From Bacteroidota bacterium (GTDB lineage: Bacteria > Bacteroidota > Bacteroidia > Bacteroidales > VadinHA17), in the NCBI GenBank assembly GCA_016718875.1, contig JADKBL010000024.1, positions 20,238-84,237 on the forward strand: a stretch of 64,000 bases of DNA, in the 5' to 3' direction. This document shows positions 1-8,982 of the stretch, in pieces. The translations under genes and the position numbers were made by a program. The notes beneath the pieces were generated by a model. It searched no databases. It was not told where the DNA came from and saw only the letters and a list, made by a program, of their open reading frames with translations. Every line of letters starts with the position of its first letter. Position 1 is the stretch's first letter.

Positions 1-254
1 AGGGGAATGATGAACTTTATGAAATAGATATTGCCGATGATAATAATGCTGAAAGAAATGATACGAGGGAGCTGGTAACTAAAGCATTGATGAAACTCGA
101 TCCAAAATTCAGGGTCATTGTTACAATGAGAATGCTTCAGGGTTATTCTACAAAAGAGACTGCTGAAATACTTGATCTTCCCCTTGGAACAGTTCTTTCA
201 AGATTATCAAGAGCACAGGAACAGTTAAGAGTAATTCTGAAAAACTATGAATAG
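1..254 (+). CDS. ECF RNA polymerase sigma factor, C-terminal end (partial)
   Basis: The reading frame is open from the window edge (codons start at base 3) to a TAG at 252-254. The product contains the end of sigma region 2/linker and a full region 4: KALMKLDPKFRVIVTMRMLQ followed by the helix-turn-helix GYSTKETAEILDLPLGTVLS. Region 4 recognises the -35 (here -33) element of target promoters. The 5' end lies outside the window. The stop overlaps the start of the next gene, a small membrane protein likely to be its anti-sigma partner, so the two are probably translationally coupled. Confidence 0.9.
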   Translation, partial: GNDELYEIDIADDNNAERNDTRELVTKALMKLDPKFRVIVTMRMLQGYSTKETAEILDLPLGTVLSRLSRAQEQLRVILKNYE

Positions 255-606
255 TATGAAAAATTCAGAAATCAAGCGACTCATCATCAGTTCACTGGAG
301 AATGAACATGATGGCGAAAAAGCTTCATCAGGTATTCAGGAAGTACTTGCATGGGATTTTAGTGAAGGGTTTGAAGATAAGCTACTTGCCCAGCTCAGTA
401 ATGAGCCTACTGTAGTAAAACGCGAGTATGAGTTCAACCGTAGCCTGAGCCTTGCTTTCTACAGGGTAGCCTTTACGGCTGCTGCGGCTATCATATTGCT
501 TATGCTTTCTATCTTCCTTAAGGAGGGGACCCTTTCATTCGATTCGCTGCTTGGAATGAGTGATGGTTACAGTGAGAGTATTGTTTGTTTGTTAACAGGA
601 AATTGA
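247..606 (+). CDS. small membrane protein, probable anti-sigma factor
   Basis: This 119-residue protein has a charged N-terminal cytoplasmic part (about residues 1-70), one clear transmembrane helix (about 74-92, rich in Ala, Ile and Leu) and a short C-terminal tail. No zinc-binding HxxxCxxC anti-sigma motif is present. Its position directly after an ECF sigma factor, overlapping its stop codon by 8 bases, and its one-helix topology suggest an anti-sigma factor; this is inference from context. The ATG at 256 is an equally good start that would lose three residues. The gene is followed 16 bases later by a Spy/CpxP-like gene, forming a typical envelope-stress trio. Confidence 0.6.
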   Translation: MNSMKNSEIKRLIISSLENEHDGEKASSGIQEVLAWDFSEGFEDKLLAQLSNEPTVVKREYEFNRSLSLAFYRVAFTAAAAIILLMLSIFLKEGTLSFDSLLGMSDGYSESIVCLLTGN

Positions 607-622
607 TATTTATCAATATTAT

Positions 623-1075
623 ATGAAAACACGACCGGTCATATTGGTGATTGTTACCCTGGTAATCGGATTTCTATTGGGGATGCTGACATCTGCAGAG
701 ATTAGAAGCCACAGGTTAAAACCTGTACGGGTATTCTATTCTGAAGAAAAATTCAGGGAGGGAATGTACCAGGCAATACAGCCAACCGATGAACAGAAAG
801 TTATTATTGATCAGATACTTGACAAGTATTCTAAGATGAACAGCGATGCAACTTCTTCCTTCAGGAAAGAGTTTGAAGCACGAATGGAAAAGTTCAGGAC
901 TGAGCTCGATTCAAATTTAACACCTGAACAGATAACAAGACTTAAAGAGCTTGATGCCCAGCGCAAAGAGATGTTTAAATCGCGCAGGAACAGGCCAGGA
1001 GGGGATTTTCATGAAGGAAGACCATGGCATGACAGCCTTAGGGCCGATACTTCAAGGTCATCCGATATTAAATAA
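623..1075 (+). CDS. Spy/CpxP-like periplasmic protein with N-terminal anchor
   Basis: A 150-residue protein with an N-terminal hydrophobic helix (about residues 5-23, a signal anchor) followed by a long, highly charged, helical region. The segment LTPEQITRLKELDAQRKEMF resembles the LTxxQ helices of the Spy/CpxP/heavy-metal-sensor group, which are periplasmic chaperones or stress sensors. It sits third in an operon-like group with an ECF sigma factor and a probable anti-sigma factor, which fits a role in envelope stress. The 3' end overlaps the convergent TPR gene by 18 bases, with no room for a terminator. The family assignment rests on weak sequence features. Confidence 0.6.
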   Translation: MKTRPVILVIVTLVIGFLLGMLTSAEIRSHRLKPVRVFYSEEKFREGMYQAIQPTDEQKVIIDQILDKYSKMNSDATSSFRKEFEARMEKFRTELDSNLTPEQITRLKELDAQRKEMFKSRRNRPGGDFHEGRPWHDSLRADTSRSSDIK

Positions 1076-3196
1076 CAGGTAATCCAGAAGAATGGGAAGA
1101 TCATCAGGATTGACTCCCAGTGAAATCAGCAGTTCCTGGTCAGAGGCAAAGATATTCATGAACTGATCACTAGTTATCTCATCCATGGAAATACTCTGAC
1201 GATAAAGATCAGCAGCTTCCCTTTTTTTCCCTTTACAGAGAGCAAGATGCCCCTTATTGATAAGATCATGAGCTGAAAGCTTACCGGCTGAAAGCCTTTC
1301 ATAATACTTCTCGGAATCTTCAAACCTGCCAAGTGCAAAGTAGCAATAGGCTATAGGCCTTAAAATCTTCAGATTGTCAGGTTCCTTATATTCAACCCTG
1401 AAGTAATATTTGAGAGCCTTCTCGTAATCGTTAAGATCGAGGTAGCAATGTGCAGTCATAATGACAGTATGAATATTTTCCGGATCCATATCTATAGCCT
1501 GCAAATAGTATTCAAGAGCCTCTTCGGTCTTTCCCAGTCTTCTGAGGCACAATCCGATCTTTTTCAGTGTCCATGATTTCCTGTCAATCATTTCAGCCCT
1601 TCTGTAATAGATAAGTGCATCCCTGTAATTGTTATTTTCCTGGTAACAGTAAGCTATTTTTTCATAAAGAGGTGCATTGTCAGGCTTGCTGCTGATCTGC
1701 TTGAGATAAAGGCCCAGAGCATCATCATAAAAGTTTTTGCTGAAGAAGTAATCTGCCAGGCCTGCTTCAGCCTCTTCAGCATTTCCGGTCATTCTGAAGA
1801 ATTCTGAATTGTAAATATCAAGCCGGCCGGAAAAGATATCTTCAAATTCTTTTTTATAAGGAGATAGTTTAAAAAACCTGTAAATATCCTGCAGGTACTG
1901 TGTGACATTGATCCTGAAATTCCGGTAAGGGTCAATAGCAGATTCATCATCATTAAGCTGTTGTAAACCTTCCAGTTCCATCCTGAAAACCTTTAGCATC
2001 ATGCTCTTTTGCGCTGAAGGCAGATGTTTCAGATTAAGCAGAAGAGAATACTTGTCGGAATTGCAGATGAACGGAGTTTTGTAAAGTGCTTCTGCAAGCT
2101 CATTGGTGCCGGGACCAAGTATCTCGTCCTTGTAAATCTCATTTACAGTTTCATGGTCGGGATAGAACGGAACGAACCAGTTCTGGAAATCCCTGAAAAA
2201 GTCAAAATGCTTCATGTTTGCAAATGCAGACATATAAACATCAGCCCCCTCCATCTGAAGCTTTGTAAGGTCTTCCATTGTCTTAAATATCTCCTGGGAG
2301 TCGTTAAACATGGCAGACCAGTCTGGATTTTTGCCCTCAGTCAGATCCTTCGGGAGAATATTCTCAAGGTCGAGTTTCTCTTCAATCTGAGGTTTTAATT
2401 TTGCTACCTGGGGAAGTATTTCATCATGAAGCTTTCGTGCAAGCATTTCAGTCTCCCTCGATCTTATTGTCTGAAGGACAATTATCCGGCAATGCTCCCT
2501 GAAGCTTGCATTGCGACTCATCTTCTTTATCCTTTTTCCGATTTCAGGATAGAGAAGAACTCGCCCGTTAAAATAATGCAGATTCAGAATGAGGCCTGAA
2601 AGTGCCCTTTCTTTTACCTGGTCATCAGAACTTTCGTAAATGTCGAGAAGATACATAAGCTTCTCTGTCTGCCATGTTCTGAGTGAGCTGAGAGTTATTG
2701 CGGATGTGAACAGGCTTGCTTCATGCCACCTGAATTTACCGGATTTGAGTATGATTGTTATAAGACTAAGCTCGGCCTCTCCATAATAATCAGTAAGCCA
2801 CAAATGGTTAAATATATTTCTGATCAGGAGCTTGTGCCTCCTGGATATTTCAGATTCAGGATCAGGATTTATTTCATTATTCAAATTGAGCAATTCATCA
2901 AGTTCTGATTTAAACATGAGGTCATCAACTGTTTCAACAATGGTTTTGCCGGTGAGCCGCAATTCTTTTTCTGCCTGTTGCTTTACCCAGTAAGTATGCC
3001 AGCCTGAAAAATGTGACAATATGTCCTGTCTGACCCGGTCAGCTAATTTAAGTATCGACTGAATAAGTTTGAGATATATCTTGTTTCTTTCAGGATCATT
3101 GATGCCGTCAATTGTATATGTCAGCATGTTCCTGTAAGTCATAACGATATTTTCATATTCATCCCGCAGATCCCCTGATGAAGCTGAAACAATCAT
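1058..3196 (-). CDS. tetratricopeptide-repeat protein (N-terminus lost by frameshift)
   Basis: A 712-residue soluble helical protein. The C-terminal third (about residues 470-690) carries consecutive TPR units such as KIAYCYQENNNYRDALIYYR and KIGLCLRRLGKTEEALEYYL, which act as protein-protein scaffolds. The N-terminal two thirds are helical and not recognised. No signal peptide is seen, so it is probably cytoplasmic. The ATG at 3196 is unlikely to be the true start. In the adjacent frame the coding sense continues upstream through a run of six T (3228-3233); one extra base there gives an uninterrupted, charged helical N-terminus starting near 3288. Bacteroidota often encode such large TPR proteins without a known role. 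Confidence 0.7.
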   Translation of the reverse strand: MIVSASSGDLRDEYENIVMTYRNMLTYTIDGINDPERNKIYLKLIQSILKLADRVRQDILSHFSGWHTYWVKQQAEKELRLTGKTIVETVDDLMFKSELDELLNLNNEINPDPESEISRRHKLLIRNIFNHLWLTDYYGEAELSLITIILKSGKFRWHEASLFTSAITLSSLRTWQTEKLMYLLDIYESSDDQVKERALSGLILNLHYFNGRVLLYPEIGKRIKKMSRNASFREHCRIIVLQTIRSRETEMLARKLHDEILPQVAKLKPQIEEKLDLENILPKDLTEGKNPDWSAMFNDSQEIFKTMEDLTKLQMEGADVYMSAFANMKHFDFFRDFQNWFVPFYPDHETVNEIYKDEILGPGTNELAEALYKTPFICNSDKYSLLLNLKHLPSAQKSMMLKVFRMELEGLQQLNDDESAIDPYRNFRINVTQYLQDIYRFFKLSPYKKEFEDIFSGRLDIYNSEFFRMTGNAEEAEAGLADYFFSKNFYDDALGLYLKQISSKPDNAPLYEKIAYCYQENNNYRDALIYYRRAEMIDRKSWTLKKIGLCLRRLGKTEEALEYYLQAIDMDPENIHTVIMTAHCYLDLNDYEKALKYYFRVEYKEPDNLKILRPIAYCYFALGRFEDSEKYYERLSAGKLSAHDLINKGHLALCKGKKREAADLYRQSISMDEITSDQFMNIFASDQELLISLGVNPDDLPILLDYLLFNIG

Positions 3197-3288
3197 ATCA
3201 GAAAGAATATCAAGGCTCTGCTTGATCTTTTTTCAGATACAAGTTTCGATAGCTTCCCGTGCTGCTTAATAACTTTGGCAATTTCCAT
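3193..3288 (-). pseudogene. displaced N-terminal fragment of the TPR protein
   Basis: In the frame next to the TPR gene a 31-codon ORF begins MEIAKVIKQHGKLSKLVSEK and ends in a TGA overlapping the annotated ATG. Adding one A in the minus-strand A6 run (plus-strand 3228-3233) joins it in frame as KLVSEKKIKQSLDILSD, directly before MIVSAS of the TPR protein. The joined sequence looks like a natural helix, so this is best read as the real N-terminus. Coding sense may extend further upstream in the same frame, but no ATG is available there. Confidence 0.6.
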
Positions 3289-3362
3289 TATGCTTCTTAA
3301 ATGTATGTATGACAAAAAATCATCATCATGTACTGAATATACAAGATCAACAATCAGACCAT

Positions 3363-4409
3363 TCAGAAATTATAGCCAATGCTTAAATAACCCTTAAGGC
3401 TGTTGAAATGTGTTTCGGTGGGGGAAATACCATACATTACACCGGCTTTTACCGGTCCTATAATTGAATTATATCCCAATCCCAGGCCAAAACCGTACAG
3501 AACCTTGAGTTCATAGGGATATTTGTTGTCTTCAATAGCTGAAATATCAGCCATTAAATTCAGGTGAAGATCTCTGATAAATTCTATATCAGTATCTGTC
3601 CTGAATATGCTCATCCTTCTTACCATGAGTTCATTAGGATTGAATCCGGTCATTGGAATTGATCTCCAGTTATCTGATTGGATGCCGCCGAGCAGAAAGA
3701 AATTATTCTGTGATGATAAGGTGTCAGTATCGGTCAGATATAGTGTTTCAAAACCAATTGAGAATGTTGTTTTTTTACCTTTCGAGAAGTAATGTTTTAT
3801 TCCGGCCCTCAATGTATAATAACTCTCTGGTTCATAATCAGGGTCGTATGAAAGAGGTAGCTCAAGTTTATCATAATATTGTGAAGCATACCTCAGCTTT
3901 GATATCCCTCCTGAAACATTTATTACTATTCCTTTGTCGGGAAAATGTTTGTTATTGAGTGTGTTACGCGAGAAGGAAAAGCCTGAAGCCCAGTAATCGT
4001 ATGCATAATTTGTTATATTCTGATTAGATATAAAATCAGGTTTCAGATTCGTTTCATAGTAGGTTCCTGAGAGTGTTATAACATTGTTCAGTCCTATATA
4101 GTTGTTGATGCTTGCATCAAATACCTGATTTCTGCTGAATGTATTTCCAGTTTCATCATTGTGTTCAAGCCATGGAAAAAGAGTATTGTCAATCAGATAA
4201 TTAATGCCCAGGCCGAATTTCTGATTTCTTCCCAGGTACTGAAAGAAACCTGCTTTTGCCCTGTAGTATTTTCCCAGGTAAGAATTAAAATCAATCACTG
4301 ACCGGTGGGTAGGAAAGTTCTTTGATGTAAAGCCTAAAATCAGACCAGACTGCAAAGAATTATCATAATGTACGGATCCATAAATTATTGATCCCGGCTT
4401 TCCTTGCAA
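3363..4409 (-). CDS. outer-membrane beta-barrel half of a patatin-like phospholipase (frameshifted)
   Basis: This 348-residue ORF encodes alternating amphipathic strands and ends in the aromatic GYLSIGYNF, the terminal signature of a BAM-inserted barrel. It has no signal peptide and its nominal start is a TTG inside the preceding patatin ORF. Inserting one G at plus-strand CC 4402-4403 fuses the two as ...LEIDCKGKPGSIIYGSVHYDN. The fused protein (about 755 residues) has the standard patatin-POTRA-barrel layout found throughout Bacteroidota, related to type Vd secretion proteins such as PlpD. This half is the BamA-like 16-strand-type barrel domain. Confidence 0.8.
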   Translation of the reverse strand: MQGKPGSIIYGSVHYDNSLQSGLILGFTSKNFPTHRSVIDFNSYLGKYYRAKAGFFQYLGRNQKFGLGINYLIDNTLFPWLEHNDETGNTFSRNQVFDASINNYIGLNNVITLSGTYYETNLKPDFISNQNITNYAYDYWASGFSFSRNTLNNKHFPDKGIVINVSGGISKLRYASQYYDKLELPLSYDPDYEPESYYTLRAGIKHYFSKGKKTTFSIGFETLYLTDTDTLSSQNNFFLLGGIQSDNWRSIPMTGFNPNELMVRRMSIFRTDTDIEFIRDLHLNLMADISAIEDNKYPYELKVLYGFGLGLGYNSIIGPVKAGVMYGISPTETHFNSLKGYLSIGYNF

Positions 4410-5647
4410 TCGATTTCCAGTATCAGTGAATCATTTCGTGGAATTATCCTGTATTTCACCTTGTCAAACCATGCTTTGCCATAAAGCAGTTCAATCCTTT
4501 CTGTAAGGTAGTCCCTGTCAACAACATCTCCGGGATTAATGTCCAGAACACCGGCTATCTGATCTTTGGAATAGGCTTTGTTGCCTTTTATTTCTATTCT
4601 GTCGAAAACATAGGTGCTTTTATTGAGAAGATATGGTAATTCTGCCTGTTTCCCGAAGGAATTAAGGGAATCAGCCAGCTTTCTGAATTTTTCCCTGAAG
4701 GGTATTGAGGCTATATATCCTGCATTCACGAGGGAATCAACATTATTAAAGTCAGCAACAGAGAACCTGTCTACATCAGGTTTCACAAGGATATTGACCA
4801 TGTTTTTTTCATTGTTGAAATCCTCCAGACTTCTAAACATGGCAATCTGTTCAAGTATCCCCGGCATGGTCTGAAGTTTTTCAGCATTGTTAGTTTCAAA
4901 ACCCACATATGATCCTATAAGAATATCTGCCCCCATTTCTTTTGCCTCAGTTGCTGCGAAATTCCTTATAAGACCACCATCAAGCAAAAGCAGAGTATCA
5001 AGTTCGTGGGCGGTAAAAATAGAAGGAACAGAGAAACTGGCCCTTATTGCATCAGGCAGATATCCTTCTCTGAAAACTATTTTTTTGTAAGTTATTATGT
5101 CGGTGGCATTGCAAACAAAGGGAATAGGCAATCTCGAAAAATGATCGATGTCTGCTACTGGCCATGAATAGTAACTTAAGGAATTCTCAATAAGCTGTCC
5201 ATTATTGAGACCGGATGGAATGTTCACTTTTTTGGCATCTATGGCTAAATATACAATGCTGTTATAGAACCTTGCTTTCTCCGGGTAAACAATCCTGTTC
5301 TCCGACATCTTGTTTGAAACCAGATCATCCCAGGTTATTGATTTTAGGAGCTTATATAAACTGTCTGCTGAGTAACCGATGGCATACATCCCGCCAATTA
5401 TGCTGCCCATACTTGTTCCTGCAATATAATCAGGACGGAGTCCAGCTTCCTCCATTACTTTAATTACACCCAGATGAGCAATCCCGTGTGCCCCGCCTCC
5501 GCTTAATACAAGTCCTATTTTTGGACGCTCAGATTGTTGCTGGGAATAGGATAATACCGGGGATATAAATAATAGCAGACCAGGTATAAAAAAAATAAGT
5601 ATTGGTCTGCGCTTAATGACAAATATTAAGAATGATTTGATTTTCAT
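4385..5647 (-). CDS. patatin-like phospholipase, catalytic and POTRA part (frameshifted)
   Basis: A 420-residue ORF with a signal peptide (about residues 1-36, ending LSYSQQ) and a patatin domain (about 42-240). The oxyanion motif GGGAHG, the nucleophile elbow GTSMGS and the catalytic dyad partner in DGGLIRN are all present. A POTRA-like domain follows (about 345-415, FDRIEIKGNKAYSKDQI). The ORF then ends prematurely and continues in the next frame as an outer-membrane barrel. Expected role: a lipid acyl hydrolase displayed or secreted at the outer membrane. It is divergently arranged with the YgiQ gene, with 68 bases between the starts. Confidence 0.88.
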   Translation of the reverse strand: MKIKSFLIFVIKRRPILIFFIPGLLLFISPVLSYSQQQSERPKIGLVLSGGGAHGIAHLGVIKVMEEAGLRPDYIAGTSMGSIIGGMYAIGYSADSLYKLLKSITWDDLVSNKMSENRIVYPEKARFYNSIVYLAIDAKKVNIPSGLNNGQLIENSLSYYSWPVADIDHFSRLPIPFVCNATDIITYKKIVFREGYLPDAIRASFSVPSIFTAHELDTLLLLDGGLIRNFAATEAKEMGADILIGSYVGFETNNAEKLQTMPGILEQIAMFRSLEDFNNEKNMVNILVKPDVDRFSVADFNNVDSLVNAGYIASIPFREKFRKLADSLNSFGKQAELPYLLNKSTYVFDRIEIKGNKAYSKDQIAGVLDINPGDVVDRDYLTERIELLYGKAWFDKVKYRIIPRNDSLILEIDCKESRDQ

Positions 5648-5715
5648 ATGTTAATAAACTCACTTAAGAGCCGGAAATTGTTTATGCAAGTTAGTTAAAT
5701 AAGTACCTTTATGCA

Positions 5716-7623
5716 GTGATAAATGAATTGAAATTTAGCAAAAACTTTTTGCCGACAACCCGGAAAGAGGTTGAGATACTGGGATGGGATGAAATTGACG
5801 TGATCCTTTTCAGTGGTGATGCATATGTTGATCATCCCTCTTTCGGATCTGCAGTAATTGCCAGGATAATTGAGGACGAGGGCTTAAAGGTAGCAGTTAT
5901 TCCCCAGCCAAACTGGAAAGATGATCTCCGTGATTTCAGAAAGCTTGGCAGACCGAAATATTTTTTCGGTGTTACAGCCGGCAACATGGATTCAATGGTG
6001 AATCATTATACTGCAGCAATCCGCCTGCGTTCTGATGATGCCTACACACCTGGAGGAAAAGCCGGTTTCAGACCTGATTATCCTACTATTGTTTATACGC
6101 AAATACTTAAAAAGATCTTTCCGGATGTCCCTGTTTTAATAGGCGGTATCGAAGCTTCAATGAGACGACTTACTCACTACGATTACTGGAAAAACAAGGT
6201 TGAACCGTCAATTCTGGCTGGCAGTGGGGCTGACATGCTTGTGTATGGAATGGGTGAACAACCTTTAAGGGAGCTCCTCCGGCTACTGATAAAGGGAGTA
6301 CCTTTTAACTCTCTTAAGACAATTCCCCAGACATCTGTTATTACCGGTACTGACGAGCCTGTCCCTGTTCAGAAGATGTGGAAGGACATAACCCTGCATT
6401 CATTTGAAGAATGCCGGGATGACAAAAAACTTTTTGCTGAAAATTTTATAAAATTTGAAAAAGAGTCAAATAAGATAGAAGCTGCCCGGCTGATTGAACC
6501 TTTAGATAAAAGGAAAGTCATAATTAATCCGCCTTTCCCCCCAATGAGTGAGGCCGAGGCAGACAGGACATATGATCTGCCTTTCACTTACAGGCCACAT
6601 CCGAAATACAATAAGAAAGGAGACATTCCTGCATTTGAAATGATAAAATTCTCTGTAAATATTCACCGGGGATGTTTTGGCGGATGCAGTTTCTGCGCTA
6701 TTGCTGCCCATCAGGGAAAACAGATTATAAGCCGTTCTGAAGCCTCGATAATTAAAGAGGTGAAAATGCTTTCATCCATGCCTGATTTCAAGGGCTATCT
6801 TTCCGACATGGGAGGCCCCTCAGCGAATATGTACAGGATGAAGGGGAAGGATCTGAAAATCTGCAACTCATGTTCAAGACCATCATGTATCTGGCCTGCT
6901 GTGTGTAAGAACCTAAGTACCAATCATAAACAGCTTACTGATCTATACAGGAAAGTGGACAGTGTACACGGCATTAAAAAATCTTTTGTTGGAAGCGGTG
7001 TGAGGTATGACCTGCTTTTCCCTGAGTGGAACAGGAATGCAGGCAGGGATGAAGGAGAATATCTTGAGGAGCTTGTAACAAAACATGTGTCAGGCCGTTT
7101 GAAGGTTGCTCCCGAACACACATCTTCTGCAGTGTTGTATGAAATGAGGAAAGCTCCATTTGATCTTTTCAGGAAGCTTAAGACCAGGTTTGATAATATA
7201 AAAAAGAAATACAGCGTTAATTATGAACTGATCCCATATTTCATATCATCCCACCCTGGGTGTACAAATGATGATATGAAATCACTGGCTGCTGAAATGA
7301 AGATTCTTGGAATAAAACCTGAGCAGGTGCAGGATTTCACACCAACCCCGATGACACTGGCTACTACGATGTATTATACAGGTATTGATCCATATACAGG
7401 GAAGAAGGTATATGTTGCAAGAAGCATTGATGAGAAGAGAAGGCAGAAGGAGTATTTCTTCTGGTACAAGAAAGGTGAAGGGAGACAGGCAACAGGTGAC
7501 AGGCGTCAGGAAAAATGGCACGGCGGCTCAAAGTCACATACCTCCTCCGCTAAAGCTACGGTGGTCAAAGGGCGAAGAGGTTCTGGTTCCCCTCCCGGGA
7601 GGGGTAGGGGTGGGTTGATTTGA
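5716..7623 (+). CDS. ygiQ: YgiQ-family radical SAM protein (UPF0313)
   Basis: A 635-residue protein with the UPF0313 N-terminus (GWDEIDVILFSGDAYVDHPS) and a radical-SAM core. The cluster motif is CFGGCSFC (CxxxCxxC, near residue 320), which binds the [4Fe-4S] that cleaves S-adenosylmethionine. Further cysteines (CNSCSRPSC, near 380) may bind a second metal site. The biochemical role of the family is unknown. The start is GTG at 5716, chosen because the conserved N-terminus begins just after it and no in-frame ATG precedes it. The family part ends near YFFWYKKGEG; the last 45 residues are translated intergenic repeats (7476-7621), so the native stop appears to have been lost. Confidence 0.92.
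   Translation: MINELKFSKNFLPTTRKEVEILGWDEIDVILFSGDAYVDHPSFGSAVIARIIEDEGLKVAVIPQPNWKDDLRDFRKLGRPKYFFGVTAGNMDSMVNHYTAAIRLRSDDAYTPGGKAGFRPDYPTIVYTQILKKIFPDVPVLIGGIEASMRRLTHYDYWKNKVEPSILAGSGADMLVYGMGEQPLRELLRLLIKGVPFNSLKTIPQTSVITGTDEPVPVQKMWKDITLHSFEECRDDKKLFAENFIKFEKESNKIEAARLIEPLDKRKVIINPPFPPMSEAEADRTYDLPFTYRPHPKYNKKGDIPAFEMIKFSVNIHRGCFGGCSFCAIAAHQGKQIISRSEASIIKEVKMLSSMPDFKGYLSDMGGPSANMYRMKGKDLKICNSCSRPSCIWPAVCKNLSTNHKQLTDLYRKVDSVHGIKKSFVGSGVRYDLLFPEWNRNAGRDEGEYLEELVTKHVSGRLKVAPEHTSSAVLYEMRKAPFDLFRKLKTRFDNIKKKYSVNYELIPYFISSHPGCTNDDMKSLAAEMKILGIKPEQVQDFTPTPMTLATTMYYTGIDPYTGKKVYVARSIDEKRRQKEYFFWYKKGEGRQATGDRRQEKWHGGSKSHTSSAKATVVKGRRGSGSPPGRGRGGLI
7476..7621 (+). repeat. block of low-complexity interspersed repeats read as a coding tail
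   Basis: Three repeat types lie head to tail: a GACAGG-rich tract (7484-7510, also seen at 43713-43736 and 47348-47380), a tract with CTCCGCTAAAGCTACGG (7543-7563), and a C/G-mirror tract with CCCCTCCCGGGAGGGG (7590-7605). They resemble the short repeats found between genes elsewhere in the window, yet here they are translated as the C-terminal end of YgiQ. Confidence 0.65.
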
Positions 7624-7624
7624 T

Positions 7625-7945
7625 TTAAGAAGCCGGTTTTTCCAGGTACTTAACTGCTTTCCCTGTTTTATTGGCATATTCAATTTCCCTTCCGGTTGAG
7701 TCGCCAATATAACCACCAGTATTAATTACAAAAATCTCATCGGCAAGATCGATCTTCCTGAGATGCATATCGTCAAGCATCTCCTTGGTTTTGTCTGTCC
7801 AAACCTCGTTGTCACCTGAATGGCCAAACAAACCTACACTTATAACAATATTACCTTCGAGTGTCAATCTCTTCTGTGCAGAAATAAAATCATCTTTGAA
7901 TCTGGTACTTCCGCAAAGTGTTATGATTTTATAATTTTCTATCAT
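7625..7945 (-). CDS. nucleoside 2-deoxyribosyltransferase-like protein
   Basis: A 106-residue Rossmann-like protein. The start IITLCGSTRFKDDF and the later DLADEIFVINTGGYIGDSTG and EIEYANKTGKAV match the nucleoside-deoxyribosyltransferase superfamily, including the Glu-containing helix GREIEYA that supplies the catalytic acid. Such small members occur in phages and bacterial chromosomes, and many are of unproven activity. No signal peptide. It converges on ygiQ with one base between the stops and stands alone, transcribed away from the cytochrome locus. Confidence is good for the fold, low for the exact substrate. Confidence 0.65.
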   Translation of the reverse strand: MIENYKIITLCGSTRFKDDFISAQKRLTLEGNIVISVGLFGHSGDNEVWTDKTKEMLDDMHLRKIDLADEIFVINTGGYIGDSTGREIEYANKTGKAVKYLEKPAS

Positions 7946-8110
7946 TTAACTGTGTGTTAAGTTTAGCTGAATAAGAATTTCTAAAGATACTTCTTTATCA
8001 AAAGGAGTTATTCCTGTCAGTCAAATTAGATCAGAATGAGGCAATAAATAAATTCTCGTATATTTACCCGTGTTAAGCACATTCGTACTCCTAAGAATAT
8101 TCTGATAATT

Positions 8111-8980
8111 ATGTCAAAAACTTTTCACAGGATTTTTCTTTCTGTTTTAGTAGCAATTGTTTTTGTCACAGTTGTAATGCTCATATACTCAGGTGCTTCA
8201 TATTACTCTACCGGACTTGAGGACAGGGTTTATCATCCTGATCATAAATTATTGAAACCAAGCGGGATCATTGGTCATGGTCTTGGAATATTTGGTTCTC
8301 TGTCAATGATCCTCGGAGTAAGTCTTTACATGGCAAGGAAAAGATATCGTTTTCTTTCCAGAATGGGCCTGTTGAAGCACTGGCTCGAGTTTCATATTTT
8401 CCTTTGCACTCTCGGTCCATTTATGGTACTTTTCCATACTGCTTACAAGTTTGGAGGAGTTGTAGCAATTAGCTTCTGGAGTATGGTGGCAGTATTTCTA
8501 AGCGGTATCATAGGCCGGTTTATCTATCTCCAGATACCCCGTTCCATAGAAGGACGTGAGCTCAGTCTTAACGAGATAAGAGATTTAAAAAGTGATATAG
8601 TATCAGTAGCAAAAGATACATATAATCTTGATGATGAAACCTGCGGTATTCTGGCTGATTCTGTCAAAAGGAAGACAGAAATATACTACAGCAACGCTTT
8701 AGTACGTTTGTATAAAGGTTATTTGAATGATCTGAAGGTAAGACAATCAGTTAGAGGATTGTTAAAGAAGAAGAATTTTTCTTCTTCTGAAGGTAAAAAA
8801 ATATTGGATCTTGTAAGTAATGATATTAGGATTAACAGGAGGATAGAACAGCTTGAAACCATGCAGAACTTCTTTAAATACTGGCATGTAATTCATCTGC
8901 CTTTTGCTTTGGTTATGCTGATAATTATGATAGTACATGTAGGTGTTACTATTTTATTTGGTTACAGGTGGATATTCTAA
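8111..8980 (+). CDS. membrane protein, probable b-type cytochrome subunit
   Basis: A 289-residue protein with about five predicted transmembrane helices: residues 7-30, 50-75, 90-108, 112-137 and 258-287. A cytoplasmic helical loop lies between the last two. Histidines are placed inside or at the ends of helices (HGLGIFG, HWLEFHIFLC, LFHTAYKFGG, HVIHLPF, IVHVGV), as in di-haem b-type cytochromes that move electrons from or to quinone. It is the first gene of a six-gene same-strand run: iron-sulfur/flavin oxidoreductase, three multihaem cytochromes, beta-barrel. That context suggests it is the inner-membrane quinone-linked module. The haem assignment is inference from His spacing; no named family is certain. 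Confidence 0.6.
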   Translation: MSKTFHRIFLSVLVAIVFVTVVMLIYSGASYYSTGLEDRVYHPDHKLLKPSGIIGHGLGIFGSLSMILGVSLYMARKRYRFLSRMGLLKHWLEFHIFLCTLGPFMVLFHTAYKFGGVVAISFWSMVAVFLSGIIGRFIYLQIPRSIEGRELSLNEIRDLKSDIVSVAKDTYNLDDETCGILADSVKRKTEIYYSNALVRLYKGYLNDLKVRQSVRGLLKKKNFSSSEGKKILDLVSNDIRINRRIEQLETMQNFFKYWHVIHLPFALVMLIIMIVHVGVTILFGYRWIF

Positions 8981-8982
8981 AT

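Noticed and set aside
2024..2398. A 124-residue plus-strand ORF opposite the TPR gene
   Set aside because: It is antisense to a strongly supported TPR protein and shows no domain, signal or start region.
3228..3233. Programmed -1/+1 frameshifting at the A6 run of the TPR gene
   Set aside because: No pseudoknot or conserved slippery heptamer is apparent, and similar breaks in many unrelated homopolymers favour sequencing error or mutation.
4385..4409. Patatin and barrel as two separate overlapping genes
   Set aside because: The second ORF lacks a signal peptide and a proper start, and one inserted base gives the standard single-chain family architecture.
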